Below are positions 52,987-64,000 of a stretch of DNA of 64,000 nucleotides, piece after piece (position 1 is the first letter of the stretch; every line of letters starts with the position of its first letter). Source of the stretch: Hymenoscyphus infarciens (Eukaryota; Ascomycota; Leotiomycetes; Helotiales; Helotiaceae). Made by a program: the position numbers and the translations under genes. Location of the stretch: contig LLCB01000292.1 in assembly GCA_001414345.1 (NCBI GenBank), positions 1 to 64,000 on the forward strand, in the 5' to 3' direction. The notes under the pieces were generated by a model. The model worked only from the letters and a program-made list of their open reading frames with translations, searched no databases and had not been told where the DNA came from.

Positions 52987-54705
52987 CTACCAAGGAGCAT
53001 TTCCATCAGGCATCTGGAGCTTCCCGGTGGATGATGGAAAGGAAAAGTACTCCATGCACTTGTACGTATTCTTAGCACCCATAGTGATATCCTTAAGATC
53101 TTTGTCTTCGCCTATTTCATTTATTAGTACTATTATTATATTTCATTGATATTTGCAAGGTATACTTACATCCTGTCAAACCAGCTTCGAAACCCGTGAT
53201 GCAACTTGCAATGGAGGTGTCTTTATCCGCAACGAGGTCACCCGCTGGGGTAGTGCCGTTTGTAGGAACCCACCAGTCATTGTTTGTGCAATCTACCAAG
53301 TCCCATCGCATAGCAAGATAGATTCTGTCACCGTTTCCTAAAGCTCCTTGGTCGGCTTCGGCAATATCTTCACCCACGGTATAATACAATTGCCACTGGG
53401 GTCTGGTTTTCAATGCGTTGTTCTCAAATGAATATGTCCACTTGTTGCAAAAATCCTTGATGGCCTTTTTAGCTCCCACGATATTGAAAGTACCTTTTGC
53501 ATTGACATAGTCGGGGAGTGTTCGGCCTTTATTACACGCATTTGGAGAAGCTGGGTCTGGTTTCGGTTGAGGTTTAGGAGCTGCTGTAGGTGCTGGTGCT
53601 GCTTCTGTAGATGAGACGACCTGTTTTTGTTAGTCAACACTCAAGCCATGGGGTAATGCTCTTACATTGCAATTTTCGCCTCCATTCAGCACAGGGCATT
53701 TTAGTTCTCCTTTACTTCCATCTGCATGAAGCAATTGGGTGCATGTACATGTGATTTCGAATGTATTCGCTGCAGCAGCCAGAGCCTCAAATCGACCCTG
53801 GAGAGCAGTTGCCATGGCGGCAGCGCTAGGTGTGTTGAAAGGGACTCCAACAGGATAAGAGTAGAAAGACATTGTTGGCTCGGGGTCAAGGGGTCTTTTG
53901 CTTGATTCTGTTGAGGTTGCTGTTGAGGAGGTACGTGTCGTTGTCTTTATCTTCTTCTTTGGTATCCGAACAGGTGCTAGGGTTCCACCATGACTTGCGA
54001 GCCAGCCCAGATATCCCAGCACAACGACGGCTGAGCCCAGAACTATGTTCTCATTGGTTGTTCCGGCTCCAATCGCAGCTCCAATACCTTGCAAATTACC
54101 ATCGAACAATAGTTCGACGAGGTTTGCGGCACCATTCTGTGCTCCTTCAGCAGCTGTGCCTCCGAGAGCTTCGTTGACATCTGCTGCAATTTCCTCAGGC
54201 AAATTTTCTGCTATATATCTCGCGGTCCCGCTGGCACAACTGGCGCCGGCTCGAGCCTTGAGCTTAGTAAGACCACAAGCCGCTTGAACTTCAGTAAAGA
54301 AAGCTGTGAGTTTGGATTCCAGAGCAGGTGTTATGATGAACGTCAGGTCACCAACTTCAACACCATCCGAAGACTCAGAAGCCGTGCTAACAGCCATCAA
54401 TGCAGAAGTTGTGAGTGTTGACGGGAGGTTGTTTGAGGTGGTGGTAATCGTGGAGAGGATCACACTATCAACACCAATCCATCTGGTGGTTGTGGCATCT
54501 GCCGTGAAGTATTGTGTATTGGTACCAACACTACATTATGTGTTAACATGGACAAACAAACAAACTTGGGTTCATCTTACTAGTTTACAGGATTTACTCC
54601 GATTTCTCCAGGGGCCGTTGGCTCAATTGCCTTGATTCCTGCCTCTTGTGGTCTTGCTGAAATGGCACCAGCAAAGATGGACAACAAGAGAGCCCACCTG
54701 TTCAT
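52987..54705 (-). CDS. Secreted protein of unknown function, multi-exon
   Basis: The signal peptide MNRWALLLSIFAGAISA starts at ATG 54705. Proposed exons: 54705-54589, 54499-53666, 53620-53170 and 53111-52987 (508 residues). The last two introns (45 and 58 nt, with GACTAACA and ATGAAATAG) are well supported. The first junction is uncertain: the more usual pair GTAAGA (54580)/TGTAG (54532) gives a natural-looking reading (VGTNTQYFTADATTTRW) that then needs a one-base change at GGG 54479-54481. The mature part has a Cys pair region (ITCTCTQLLHADG...CPVLNGGENC), a Pro-rich linker and a C-terminal domain with six spaced Cys (NACNKGRTLPDYV, IKDFCNKW, YKCMEYFSFP). Family not recognised; extracellular or wall-associated action is likely. 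Confidence 0.65.
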
Positions 54706-56188
54706 GGTGAAAGAGGACAAGAAGGATGGTAATTAAAGGTGTTTTGTTCTCGATAGAGAGTAGTAAAAAGCTGATTGCGTGGGAGCGAACTGACTTGTGG
54801 GGTATGAGTAAAAGTTGGTGGGAGGTTGCTCACTCTTATATCAACTTTTATTCGCTTAAATACCATTAACTCAATACATTTCTCCCGTCGCGGTACAAAC
54901 TTTTCCGGCTAGCTTTCTATTTTGAGCTCAACTTCCAACTGGACACGACCATGTGGTTTTTATTTGAATAAATGTACTTACAAATCCTTCTTGTTGAAAC
55001 ACTGTCAGACTAGGAAGGGGCCAATACGGGAAAGTCTCATCCGTACAACCAAGTTTGTGGTGGACATCAAAAGCGGCAGTAGATAAAAAAACCTAGCTCT
55101 CCAACTCGGTTGAACTACTTGGAACTCAATTGTTCCAAAGCACATGGGAAAATAGCTCTAATTGTCCTAAATCTTTAGGATAATTTGCTTGGATTACCCT
55201 GAAAAAATGGAACAACGAGGGCTAAAGGGTAGGTACGAACCTGGGGCAGTATTTACTGCCATTGCCTATCGCGGGATTCATACCTCACTGCCCGAAAGTA
55301 ACTAGTGGGCGAGAGCCTTGCATTGCCGCAACAAGAGAATGGTAAGCGGATTATTCTTTATGGATGCCGCGCTAGGTACCCTGTCGCCAACAACTGTGGA
55401 GATAAATAGTTTCGAAAAACCAACAACAATCCTCGAGCAATCCTTGGTCGACAGTCTGCATGAAAATAGCCGCACGACATTCTTACATATGCTGCCACCT
55501 GTAGAGAATATCTTTCCACACTCTAATTGGTCAGGCCAGACCCGACAGTTTGGATGTTGGACTTCCGCCCCCGCCAAGAATCAAAATCCTGAGAGAAACT
55601 TCTTCAAATCTTTTCAGCATATGGGTCATACCAACATCGGCCGCTGACGACTTCTTCGGTATCTACTCGAAATGTGTTACCGCGTGCCAACAAGGTCTCC
55701 CGCTGGGCTGAAGGATTTATGGATTATGTATTTTTAGCATGTTTATTATGTTGGTAGCTGTTTTGGCCAACCACCTCATCAATGGCCCCTTACCTTGATT
55801 AAAATGGGAAGTTGTATTGTGATATTGGTCTTTCAGACGTGTAAAGTCACCAACGCTATGTTTTTTCGGCTCAACAGATATCCGAATGTTTTCCGTGGAG
55901 GATCTCAGGCCATCTGATTCTCAGCTGGTAGCATAAGACTCCTAAAATATACAAGTATTAAAGTATGTTGGTAAGATTGCAAAAATAGAACTGGAATATT
56001 CATATCTTTCCTCTTTTCCCCCTGTTTTTGTTGATCCTTACACACTCGACTCTGAGTCTCTTGTTGTAATTCCTCTACTTCTTACACTATTTATTTTCCT
56101 CAGAAATCTTATTAAAGAAAGCCGTGTTCCCTTGAGGTTTGCTGCACAACTTCAAGCTCATTCTCTACTGTTTATCGCACGACGTAAA
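54706..56188. other. 1.5-kb intergenic region between two divergent secreted-protein genes
   Basis: No gene recognised. The open frames at 55302-55647 are short, on both strands, and without family features. Both flanking genes point outward and encode secreted products, so this region carries both promoters. Confidence 0.45.
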
Positions 56189-57860
56189 ATGGCCAATAAA
56201 CAGACATTTTTCTCTCTCTCGCTTCTTGCGATCTCAATCTTTCCTTCCCACATACATGCCCTTGATCCAATTGAAGATGCCTTTATCGTTAAGAACGGAA
56301 ATACCGAAGGTGGCTGCACGGACTATATGCCACAGCTCTCTAGTTCATTCAACGAGGCCTTGAAGATCGTGGACACTGCAAGAGCCGCATTCGACGAATA
56401 CAGCACCAGTTATCAAACTCGGAAGCTTGCACTATCATTTTTCAACGTGCAAATGAATGATCAAATGACCGCACCACGAGATGCAACAAATCAAGAGATA
56501 TTAACACAAGTCCAGGGTATGTAATCCTTCTTTTTTTGAGCAAACATGATGTTTCCTTTCATACAAACTAACCGAGATATACAGATAACTTTAAAGAAAT
56601 ACAAGGACTCATGCGACCGGCGAGTTTCATGGGTTCAGCACAATTTAACGCAGATGCTCCTCGTTTGTTCTGCGACAGCACTTTTCTCAAAATGGTAGAG
56701 GCCACAGATGATTGTAAGACCCACCCCACTTCAAATGTGACGTGTATATCTAACATCGGTCCCAGTTCTAGCTAGGAATGAAAATACTGGCCGTATTGGG
56801 CCGAGGGGCGACGCAGGCGGTGGTGATAAGTTTGAGATCTATGACGAGGATGCAATTTCTCATCACCTCTCGGTAGCAGAGGCTTTCAGGGATCAATTCA
56901 GTATACGTACGTTATTCAATTCCCCTTAATTGAACTTGAACTAACTAAAGAGAAGCAAACGTAAGTAATTATTCCCGCTCAAACTTCCGCAGTAATTTAC
57001 CGACTTTTGAGAGAGTGTATTGATCCTTGATTCCAGATCAAACCTTTCTACTCGCCGGACATGGTGAGGTATCGCTTTGGCGTGGATGACATGACACAGG
57101 ATTGCAACAACAGAAAGACTGCGGGCTTCAGTTCAGTGATGAACCCACAAGATAAAGCAATGATCATATGTACAAATAATGGTTGGAGAGGGGCTGATAG
57201 TTTGGACACAAGCAAAGGAGTTGGAACATGGCTCGGCGACATCGAGTCAAAGTCTCTGACGTTCATCCACGAAATTGTTCATCTTATCCCTATTGGCCCT
57301 AAAACCCAGGATTTGAACAAACAACTCCCCCCACCTAGTGTCTCTTTGGCCAACGACGATGGAACGCCAAATGTTGCTGGTTGGCCAGGAAATCCAAATA
57401 ACTTCATTGAAAAGCCAGGGGACCCAGCAGGTATTAATCATACCAACCACCACGAAGAGATATGTAACTGATTCCATTTAGACAGCACGACGGAAATCTT
57501 GTTGCTAGCCCTTGGTAGGTGTCTTCTAAAATTCAATCTCCACCAATTCCCGGTGAACTATCAACAGCTAATTTATCACAGCACAAGGTAAACCTCTCAT
57601 TGATCAACCTCCCCTTGGTGGACGACAAGTGGATGTTAAATTCAACCCCCAAAGTATGACTCTCAATGCAAAGAGGAGATGCTCCCATGAAAAGAAATAT
57701 TGACTAACAGTTGATGGTAGATTTTGCCTGGGCAGCAACCGCAGCGTACCTCGCTCGAAATGGGGCAATGCTGGACTACAGTACAGGAAAAGCAGAGGAG
57801 ATCACACAGGGCCCGCCTATGGGACCAGCTCTACCTGCAACTCCACCTACAAAACATTGA
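56189..57860 (+). CDS. Secreted metallopeptidase-like protein (HExxH)
   Basis: Signal peptide MANKQTFFSLSLLAISIFPS followed by a mature part with FCDSTFL, IKPFYSPDMVRY, NNGWRGADS and the zinc-peptidase motif TFIHEIVHLIP (HEIVH at about residues 280-284). The C-terminus contains NFAWAATAAYLARNG, common in this fungal peptidase-like group. Proposed exons: 56189-56516, 56585-56713, 56766-56906, 56953-56960, 57037-57430, 57482-57514, 57582-57653 and 57721-57860, giving 414 residues. The 8-nt exon and the 33-nt exon are needed to keep the frame and deserve RNA support. A third zinc ligand is not evident. It is divergent to another secreted-protein gene. Confidence 0.72.
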
Positions 57861-57992
57861 TGAATTGTCCCTTGAAGTTCCTGCTTATGTTGATTTCGAG
57901 GGGGTTGGGTCGTATAGGATTGGTTAGCTGAGCAAAAAGTTAACACATTTTCATATTAGAATTTCGTGTTTTTACCTTGCATTTCAGCGTGG

Positions 57993-59674
57993 TTAGAATT
58001 TGAAACAATGATTTTCCGCAGTCTGTCTGGCTTCAAATATCCGTGCCCGAAGTGCATTTTGGCAATAGATCAACCGTGAATCCTCAGCTGTTAAGTCCGG
58101 GTCGCTGTAACGTGGTCCGGTATAATTGATCAAAGTTGCCTGTTCGACAAGGTTTGGAACGTTGACAACCACTTTGAAAACAATGTCCGCCTGCTCAAAA
58201 GCCCTTGCCACATTTTCTGGACACTCGAAAGTAACAAGATCAAAACCCCACCGAAGAGACTCCTGGAACTTGACTCTGGAAAGTCGCGGAAAGCTGCTGT
58301 CTTTGAGTTCTGCCAAAGGTAGAACCCATTCATAGTTTGGTGGTTGGTCTCTGTCGTTGGACAGAAGATTCGCTTCATGTCTGTATTGAAAGAATACCTA
58401 GTGAGTATACAACTATTAGCTCCCGAAATCAACCCCTCTGGAACTAGTTTTCCATGGGTGTCACGTTTAGAAAGCGACGTGTAAAAACAAAGTAAAGGAG
58501 TAGGGCTCACCTGAAGTTCTTCGAGTGAGTAAGGCAGCCTCCTGGCCAATCCATGTCGATTGCTCCAAGGGCGGAAGAGGAAGTCGGCTTGTATTCTTAA
58601 CCTTTTCAAATTGGAGAATAGACCAAAATCCAGGTCGCTAATACTGCTCGGGCCGCTAGAAGGATACTTTGTTATCAAGAGGTTGAGCTCCACAAGAGAT
58701 GTTGATAATGGAATTAAGGCTCTATTGATTTGGTCTGTGACGTCGTGAGCCCATAGGAAGTCTCGGAACAATTTATCGTCGATTGTCCAGCTGAGGTAGC
58801 GTAAACGTGAAAGATTTTCGAAGAAATACTCGACATCCGGTCCTAGTGGGAAAGAGTTTGAGCGTATTTTCAACCTCAAAACGGCTGATTGCTTTACCGG
58901 TCGAGGTTTGAGCCATTTCTCATCTCTAGTCGTCGGTTTCCATCTGGTAAACTGTTTGACTGTCAAAATCTGGATGCTTGGAAGGCCGAGAAAGAAATCA
59001 ATATCTTTCATTCTTATGGTACGATCCTCGAGAGTGATGTTCCTCAGGGATGAAGTACTGGAACAATTTCCAAACAATTTCAAAATCTTGGAAGATTTCT
59101 CTGGAGTCCCTTCCATCCAGTAGCTCTCAGCATCTATATCCTCTTTCCATGTAGATGAATGCAGGGAAAGAGTATCGAGATTTTTGAGCCAGGATAGGAG
59201 ATCACCCCACATATCAGAGTCCTTATGGTACCATTCAAGATCCGCGCTTCGAGCCCAAGACAGCTTCTGAAGAGTTCTTTCGGGATTCAGGAGAAGTGAT
59301 TTGTTGTATAAACCCAGGCGCTTTTTTGCGATCACTGTAAAGCCATTCTTTTGGGAGCTCTTTAACACAATATTCTGGTATAATGAAGGCAGTGCGGCTT
59401 CACTGAGGCGTCGACATGTGAGGAGGATATTGAAGACATCTCCTGGAGATAGAATCTCTGAGTTGGAAAAAATCTGATGGAGTATCTCGTTGGAAAGGTG
59501 AAGAAGAAACATTGATGGTAAGCCTGGTTGTTGAAGAAGAATGCGAATTGAAGAGGTCTGCATGAAGAGATGTTGGAGGTGTGTGGGAGAGGTTGGTGTC
59601 CGCCCCCAACCAGGCCCCAAGCTTACAGGGGTATGAAAATGGCCCCTTACAAAAAGGCCTTGTATTTTATCCAT
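57993..59674 (-). CDS. F-box protein
   Basis: Exons 59674-58511 and 58397-57993 (113-nt intron, GTGAGC...CACTAG) give 522 residues. The F-box is MFLLHLSNEILHQIFSNSEI followed by NILLTCRRLSEAALPSLYQNI. LRR-like stretches follow (LRNITLED, LPSIQILTVKQF, LSRLRYLSWTID, SLVELNLLITKYP). The intron choice joins EELQ to VFFQYRHEANLL, and the product ends HCFKF. ATGs at 59563 and 59512 are alternative starts nearer the F-box; the first 37 residues are not conserved-looking. Predicted SCF ubiquitin-ligase substrate receptor, target unknown. It runs convergent to the peptidase gene with only 132 bp between. Confidence 0.82.
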
Positions 59675-60382
59675 CCAAGTATCGATATGAACTTCTACAA
59701 ACAGACTCTGCTGGAAAAAGAATCACAGTAAGAGATGATATATCGACATCCTCAAGTAGAATAGCTTGACAGCCTTCATGGCACGCTTTCTCTGCTCCCA
59801 TCCATTGGTTGGAATCTATCCATGTTTTGAGAGATGTGGCGGAATTGATAATGGGGAAGTTCACTTTGGGGTTTGATGCTTGTGGACATTAGATTGACGT
59901 TCAGGTAACAACGTCAGTCTTTTTAAGCTTGAAGTTCTTAATTTCACAATTGTATATGAGACATTGTCATTCTACATAAAAAGATTCGACGCACACCGGT
60001 GAACTATCTTTGGTTATCCAGTTAATATCCTCGGGAAATAACTCGAAAAGTTATATTCTTCTAAGTATATTCTCTAATCAAACAAATAAAATAAAATAAT
60101 CAACCAAAGATCAGGCGACTGAGTTTTATGCTTTCCCTCCTTCCCTCTTTAGTTACTAGAATCATCTTAAGTTTAGTCAGAACATTTCTTTATTCAAGCT
60201 AGCTGAGATAATTTTCTAATTCAAAAGGTTTTCGAAGATCGTTTTCTAGCAAGGGTGAATATGTTGAAATTTCGTTAATTTTGTACGCTAGCATGGTACC
60301 CATGCTAGCGTTGGGTTTAATGACCAAGCGAATCCCTTCTTTCTAGTTTATTAACGTGGGGTTGTTTTTCAATAGCCGTGCT
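59675..60382. other. Intergenic region
   Basis: About 700 bp, AT-leaning after 59900, no gene recognised. A 27-bp palindrome (ACGCTAGCATG-GTACC-CATGCTAGCGT) is at 60285-60311. Confidence 0.45.
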
Positions 60383-61078
60383 CTACAAGAGGTAGCGGCT
60401 GGAAGGTAAGTGTAATTCGTCTTCCAGAGAACCATGCACTTCAAGGGAGGTGTTATGATTTTGCCAATAATATATTCCAACGTGAAATTGTGGATCCTCA
60501 AATTCTTCTCCCTTGACTTTAGAAAAATTCGGCTTCGATGGTCCGCTGACCTTTTTGTTGCGCCATATGTACGAAACCAGCCCCAAAATCCATTCCTCCC
60601 CCCCCCCCCCCAAAAAAAATCGTCGAATCCTCCGCACAACTATATCAGTATCTTCAGCAAACCCTCCCGGTCCACAATGATACCCAGCAAAGCCTAAAAA
60701 CACAAGTATAGTGGTCCCGAGAATCTTATGCTCTATATGCATTCTCCGAGCCCACTCTTTATCGCTATCCTTCTTCGTAGACATCTTATCCGGAATTTCC
60801 TTGCTTTGTTGCTTTATAACTTTGCTGATTGTAGCTACTTTTGCGTGTTGGGGGATATGGCGAGATTGATGTGAATAAATGCTTGGATTCCTCATGCCTT
60901 GGAAACCGTGGATTGACATACCGGTAGAGCGAATTGCTCTGCGAACGAGTGTTACATTCGTAATTGTGACCGTTTTAATCGAACAACAGGAAGAGAGTAA
61001 GACTAAAAGACTTGTACGAAAATTAAAGGGAATTGGAATAAGTACTTCCGTGGTATGTGCTACCGGTGCATCAATCAT
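60383..61078 (-). CDS. Hypothetical single-exon protein with a membrane helix (weak call)
   Basis: An ATG-initiated frame of 231 codons. Residues about 20-35 are moderately hydrophobic, and ILGTTILVFLGFAGYHCG is a plausible membrane helix. In between lies a basic, Ser/His-rich part that could be a presequence. The downstream part crosses a run of 14 C on the plus strand (60598-60611), read as Gly codons (GGGG), so the sequence or frame beyond it is doubtful. An internal ATG begins MSTKKDSDKEWARRMH, which would make a shorter protein with the helix near its start. No homologue recognised; it may be spurious. Confidence 0.35.
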   Translation of the reverse strand: MIDAPVAHTTEVLIPIPFNFRTSLLVLLSSCCSIKTVTITNVTLVRRAIRSTGMSIHGFQGMRNPSIYSHQSRHIPQHAKVATISKVIKQQSKEIPDKMSTKKDSDKEWARRMHIEHKILGTTILVFLGFAGYHCGPGGFAEDTDIVVRRIRRFFLGGGGEEWILGLVSYIWRNKKVSGPSKPNFSKVKGEEFEDPQFHVGIYYWQNHNTSLEVHGSLEDELHLPSSRYLL

Positions 61079-61352
61079 CCTCCTAAAAAGTTCGTGGTAG
61101 ACCCCAGGTTACGACACTAGTTCATCCACTACAGAATCACGAACTTAAAGCTCTCCTTTAGAATGATGAGGCCTCTAAACCACCTTCATTCACTTAAATC
61201 TTTTAAATGTTCCAGCAAATTCGGCACCAAACCCCCTCGATCAATGAACTTAATTGTTCTAGCCGGCCAGTTGCATTCAGTTGGCCGTGACAACTCCTCA
61301 ACACTGTCAAGGCCCTGACTTGCTATTAAATTCATACACCTCGCAAATCTAC

Positions 61353-62561
61353 TCATAACTTACTACTACCCCCATTGCCATCCGCAGAAATCTCAATAAC
61401 GAGTTTCCCGAACTGTGAGCCATCCCTCATATGTTCAAACAGCTCGTCAATCTCCTTGATATTATCAATCCCCTTGACGGTCCTCGAGATAACCGGAACG
61501 ATATTCTTTTCCTTGACAAAAGCCACCATGTCTCTAAATTCCTTTCTCGACCCCATAGTTGAACCCCGGAGTTCGAGATTGTTGAGAACGGCCATCATGG
61601 ACCAATCCATTTTCGGGGCAACGGTCATGCCATACTGGACAATAATACCACCAGGCTAGATAACAGTCAGTTTTGGAGAGTCCAAAAAAGAAAGATGGAG
61701 TGAAACATACCTTAAGCAGCTTCGCACCCTTAGCCACGACGTTCCCCCCAGCCCCATCGATAATAGTATCAATAAAAGGTCGATCCTTAGGCAAAAGCTT
61801 CTGCAACTCCTTCTCCCACCCCTCCCCTTTATAACTCACTCCACCCACAGCACCAAGCTGCACAGCCTTATCAATCTTCTCCCTTCCCCCACTAGTAACA
61901 AAAACCTTCATCCCAAGCGCAACAGCAAACTGCAAAACCGCCAACGCAACACCGCCCCCAATCCCAGTAACAAGAACATTCCGTCCCTCAACCGCATTCC
62001 CACTCTTACTAACCAGCGCCCTCCACCCCGTCAACCCCACAAGAGGCAACGCCGCTGCTTCCACAGGCGATAGGTGGGCAGGAACTTCTTCCACCTCATC
62101 TTCCTCCACACAAAGAACCTCCTGCAATGTGCCGAGAGGATGTCTATCCGTCCCGCCCAATATAGCAGTCTTCCCACTTTCGGGTCCTTCATGTGCATCT
62201 TTCCACCCCCGAGATGGCATAAGCAGCACGCGTTTTCCAATCCATGATTTCGAGGCGGCGGAACCGACTGAAGTTACGATTCCGGAGCCGTCGGCGAGGA
62301 GAGGGGTTGTGAAGGAGGGGGAGGGGTAGAGGTGTTGACGGAGGAAAAAATCTCTGTGGTTGAGGGCTGCTGCTTGGACGGTTACGACGAGTTCATTCGG
62401 AGCCGGCGTGGGTGTTGGGCGGTCGTGGGTTTTTAATCTTTTAGTGGTTGTGAGGTTAGAGCTTGTGGATTGAGATTGCGGGGGAAGGGTAGCAGAACTT
62501 ACGGGTAGTAGACTTGGCCCGGTTTACCGTCTATCTTTTCGATGGTTATGGCTTTGGGCAT
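61353..62561 (-). CDS. MDR-superfamily zinc-type alcohol dehydrogenase/quinone-oxidoreductase-like protein
   Basis: Probable NADPH-dependent oxidoreductase. Exons 62561-62503, 62437-61711 and 61655-61353 (introns 65 and 55 nt; GTAAGT and GTATGT donors) give 362 residues. The GroES-like N-terminal domain has AAALNHRDFFLRQHLYP; the Rossmann domain has VLVTGIGGGVALAVLQFA; and the family block DTIIDGAGG and the sequence VGLTGWRAL are present. Classical catalytic-zinc cysteines and the structural zinc cluster are not visible, which fits the zinc-independent branch despite the database name. Substrate unknown. The C-terminus ends in a Gly/Ser-rich tail. Confidence 0.9.
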
Positions 62562-62946
62562 GGTTGCGACGGTGAACAGATGTTTTTAATTGAAGAAGAG
62601 AAGTTGCAATCGAACTGCTCTGTTTCTTTGAAAGATGGCGTTGACGTAGGTAGGTAGCTAGTTGTTCTTCTCCTCAATTGAGCCGAGGTTATTCACGGCA
62701 GCCGATTCTCCGATAAGGGAAAACTCCCCCCTATTTTTGAATTAGAGGAAGCGAACATGGAAAGGAGGTTTAGAGAAGAAGGTAGTGCAAGCGAAAGAAA
62801 AGGTAATATTTCTCTTAATCCCTAGATATATACTGGCTACGAATTGTAAAACTCCAACACATGCACTTTTTGTGACACATCCACCATAAACTCCAATGCC
62901 CAAAAAATATTCACACATGTAAAAGACACCAGCAATGAAGTGTCTA
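62562..62946. other. Intergenic, 385 bp
   Basis: Promoter of the MDR gene and 3' flank of BMS1, both on the minus strand. Nothing else seen. Confidence 0.4.
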
Positions 62947-63999
62947 CTACCTCTTTCGTTTCCCACCCCCACCAGCAGTATCTGGGTCCGCTCTCCTCTT
63001 CTTTCCCTCTTTACGCCAGTACTCTTGCTTCTCTTTCTTTTCCCTCTCACCACGCATTTCCTCATTTTCAGCAACCTTCTTCCGGTAAACCTTTCTCTTC
63101 TCCTCTTTAGCAGCTCTTCTCTTAGCAACCTTCTCATTCCGAACCGTCATAATCTTTTGCATAAGATCTCTAGCCTTCTTCTCCTCACCACCAACTACAA
63201 CCGCTCTCTTTTGCATATAAGTCTGCTTGCTTTGCTTCTTCGTCTGGACGATTTGCGATTTGAAAGGAAGTTCAGCAGCAAGTGCTCTAGGTACTCGAAG
63301 AGGGTTGAAATGTCTCGTCGCACGCTCAACAGGCTTGTAAAGACTATTCTTTTGCACAGGCGTTGGGATATTTTGGTCCCTTCGGACTTCTCCAGTAAGA
63401 CGCATTCCCTCCCATCCAATGAGATTGGTGACAGGGTTGTAAAATCGATGCGGCTTGATTGGATACCACGCCCGAAGAAAGACAATGTCACTCAACAGAA
63501 TCTTATCTTCAAACGTGGCTCGGAAGTGACCCTCTGGTTTGCTGAGCGCACGCTTGATCTGACCCCTGACTCCGGAAACAGTTTTGATGGAAGCCCCCTC
63601 GAATTTGGCAATCTCCAATGACGTGGTAAACATGTCTCGAATGAAAGCCGTATTCTTGAAGATCTTATATGGTGCTCCGGTCAACTTCAATTTCTTGACA
63701 ATCTCGGTAGATTCATCAACATTCAGAACAGTTCCTGTAGCAGCAATTCGGAAGCCAGGGTTCTTAGACGAGAATGACTGATAACAAGAAAATCCGGAAT
63801 TGGGCGCAATGAGAGGCCCGTAAAATGTACCGAAACAATGCATGTGCTCTGGTGTGTACTTGAGCATACGATTTCGAGTTCGAGAGTCGGAAATGCTGTA
63901 CACTGGCATACTCTGAAATCTTCTCCAGCCCATGGAAAAAATGAGAGGATCATTAGTCTTCAGAATCTTCTTGTGCCATCTGTGTCGCTTTATTCTGAC
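62947..63999 (-). CDS. BMS1: Ribosome biogenesis GTPase BMS1, C-terminal part (cut by window edge)
   Basis: The frame is open from the window end and carries the conserved C-terminal region of Bms1/Tsr1 proteins: RHRWHKKILKTNDPLIFSMGWRRFQ (in two pieces here), then FGTFYGPLIAPNSGF, FRIAATGTVL, KIFKNTAFIRDMFTTSLE, GQIKRALSKPEG and FLRAWYPIKPHRFYNPV. The end is a Lys/Arg-rich tail, typical of nucleolar proteins. Bms1 binds U3 snoRNP with Rcl1 and acts in early 40S subunit maturation. The GTPase domain lies outside the window. About 350 of an expected 1100 or more residues are visible. The segment KNSLYKPVERATRHFNP and PFKSQI favour Bms1 over Tsr1. Confidence 0.93.
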   Translation of the reverse strand, partial: VRIKRHRWHKKILKTNDPLIFSMGWRRFQSMPVYSISDSRTRNRMLKYTPEHMHCFGTFYGPLIAPNSGFSCYQSFSSKNPGFRIAATGTVLNVDESTEIVKKLKLTGAPYKIFKNTAFIRDMFTTSLEIAKFEGASIKTVSGVRGQIKRALSKPEGHFRATFEDKILLSDIVFLRAWYPIKPHRFYNPVTNLIGWEGMRLTGEVRRDQNIPTPVQKNSLYKPVERATRHFNPLRVPRALAAELPFKSQIVQTKKQSKQTYMQKRAVVVGGEEKKARDLMQKIMTVRNEKVAKRRAAKEEKRKVYRKKVAENEEMRGEREKKEKQEYWRKEGKKRRADPDTAGGGGKRKR

Positions 64000-64000
64000 T

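Noticed and set aside
53872..54635. Two plus-strand open frames of 101-109 codons
   Set aside because: Antisense shadows of the secreted-protein gene.
62935..63621. 228-codon plus-strand open frame
   Set aside because: Antisense shadow of BMS1, caused by its Lys/Arg-rich codons.

Overview
The window is nuclear DNA of a filamentous ascomycete (Pezizomycotina). The reasons are short GT-AG introns of 45-135 nt, often with a CTAAC-like branch site just before the acceptor; typical ascomycete families (2EXR and F-box proteins, an HET-C2-type glycolipid transfer protein, a Jen1-type carboxylate permease); and long TpA-rich stretches almost lacking CpA/TpG, as left by repeat-induced point mutation (RIP). 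A leotiomycete is my impression only.

Layout. 1-780 is an AT-rich tandem array with a hairpin in each unit. 1511-3610 encodes a UDP-glucose dehydrogenase-like enzyme. 3611-6048 is mostly RIP-type AT-rich DNA with a terminal-inverted-repeat element. 6049-7853 (-) is a C2H2 zinc-finger protein. 7854-10492 has no recognisable gene. 10493-13715 is a divergent pair: acetolactate decarboxylase (-) and catabolic-type acetolactate synthase (+), together a route from pyruvate to acetoin. 13860-29159 is a 15-kb RIP island of nested mobile elements with no open frame above 60 codons. 29232-30268 is a broken alpha/beta hydrolase at the island's edge. 31537-35120 holds three adjacent charged orphan genes. 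36625-38296 (-) is a carboxylate permease, and 40040-41056 (-) a frameshifted flavin-reductase-like pseudogene. From 41953 to the end lies a gene-dense, mostly housekeeping segment: glutaminyl-tRNA synthetase, macrodomain protein, METTL16-like methyltransferase, 2EXR protein, glycolipid transfer protein, two F-box-type proteins, a secreted protein, a secreted HExxH peptidase-like protein, an MDR oxidoreductase and the C-terminal half of BMS1.

The most informative part is the RIP island. Under the mutations, the plus strand still shows a reverse transcriptase/RNase H with a YLDN box (19.9-21.2 kb) and, further on, a tyrosine recombinase with its HxxR and final Tyr (27.4-28.0 kb). Repeats around them are arranged A1 (17694-17855) ... 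B1 (28234-28407), A2 (28403-28564), B2 (28640-28813). This is the split direct repeat plan of PAT/Ngaro-type DIRS-order retrotransposons. The element is interrupted by a minus-strand LINE (about 21.4-27.1 kb) and sits next to or inside a third element with 0.34-kb terminal direct repeats (14491-15290 and 28821-29159). The left one of those is split by a 450-bp element with perfect 29-bp inverted repeats and a 4-bp target duplication.

Exon boundaries were worked out by eye from frame, splice sites and family motifs. They are predictions. No database was searched.
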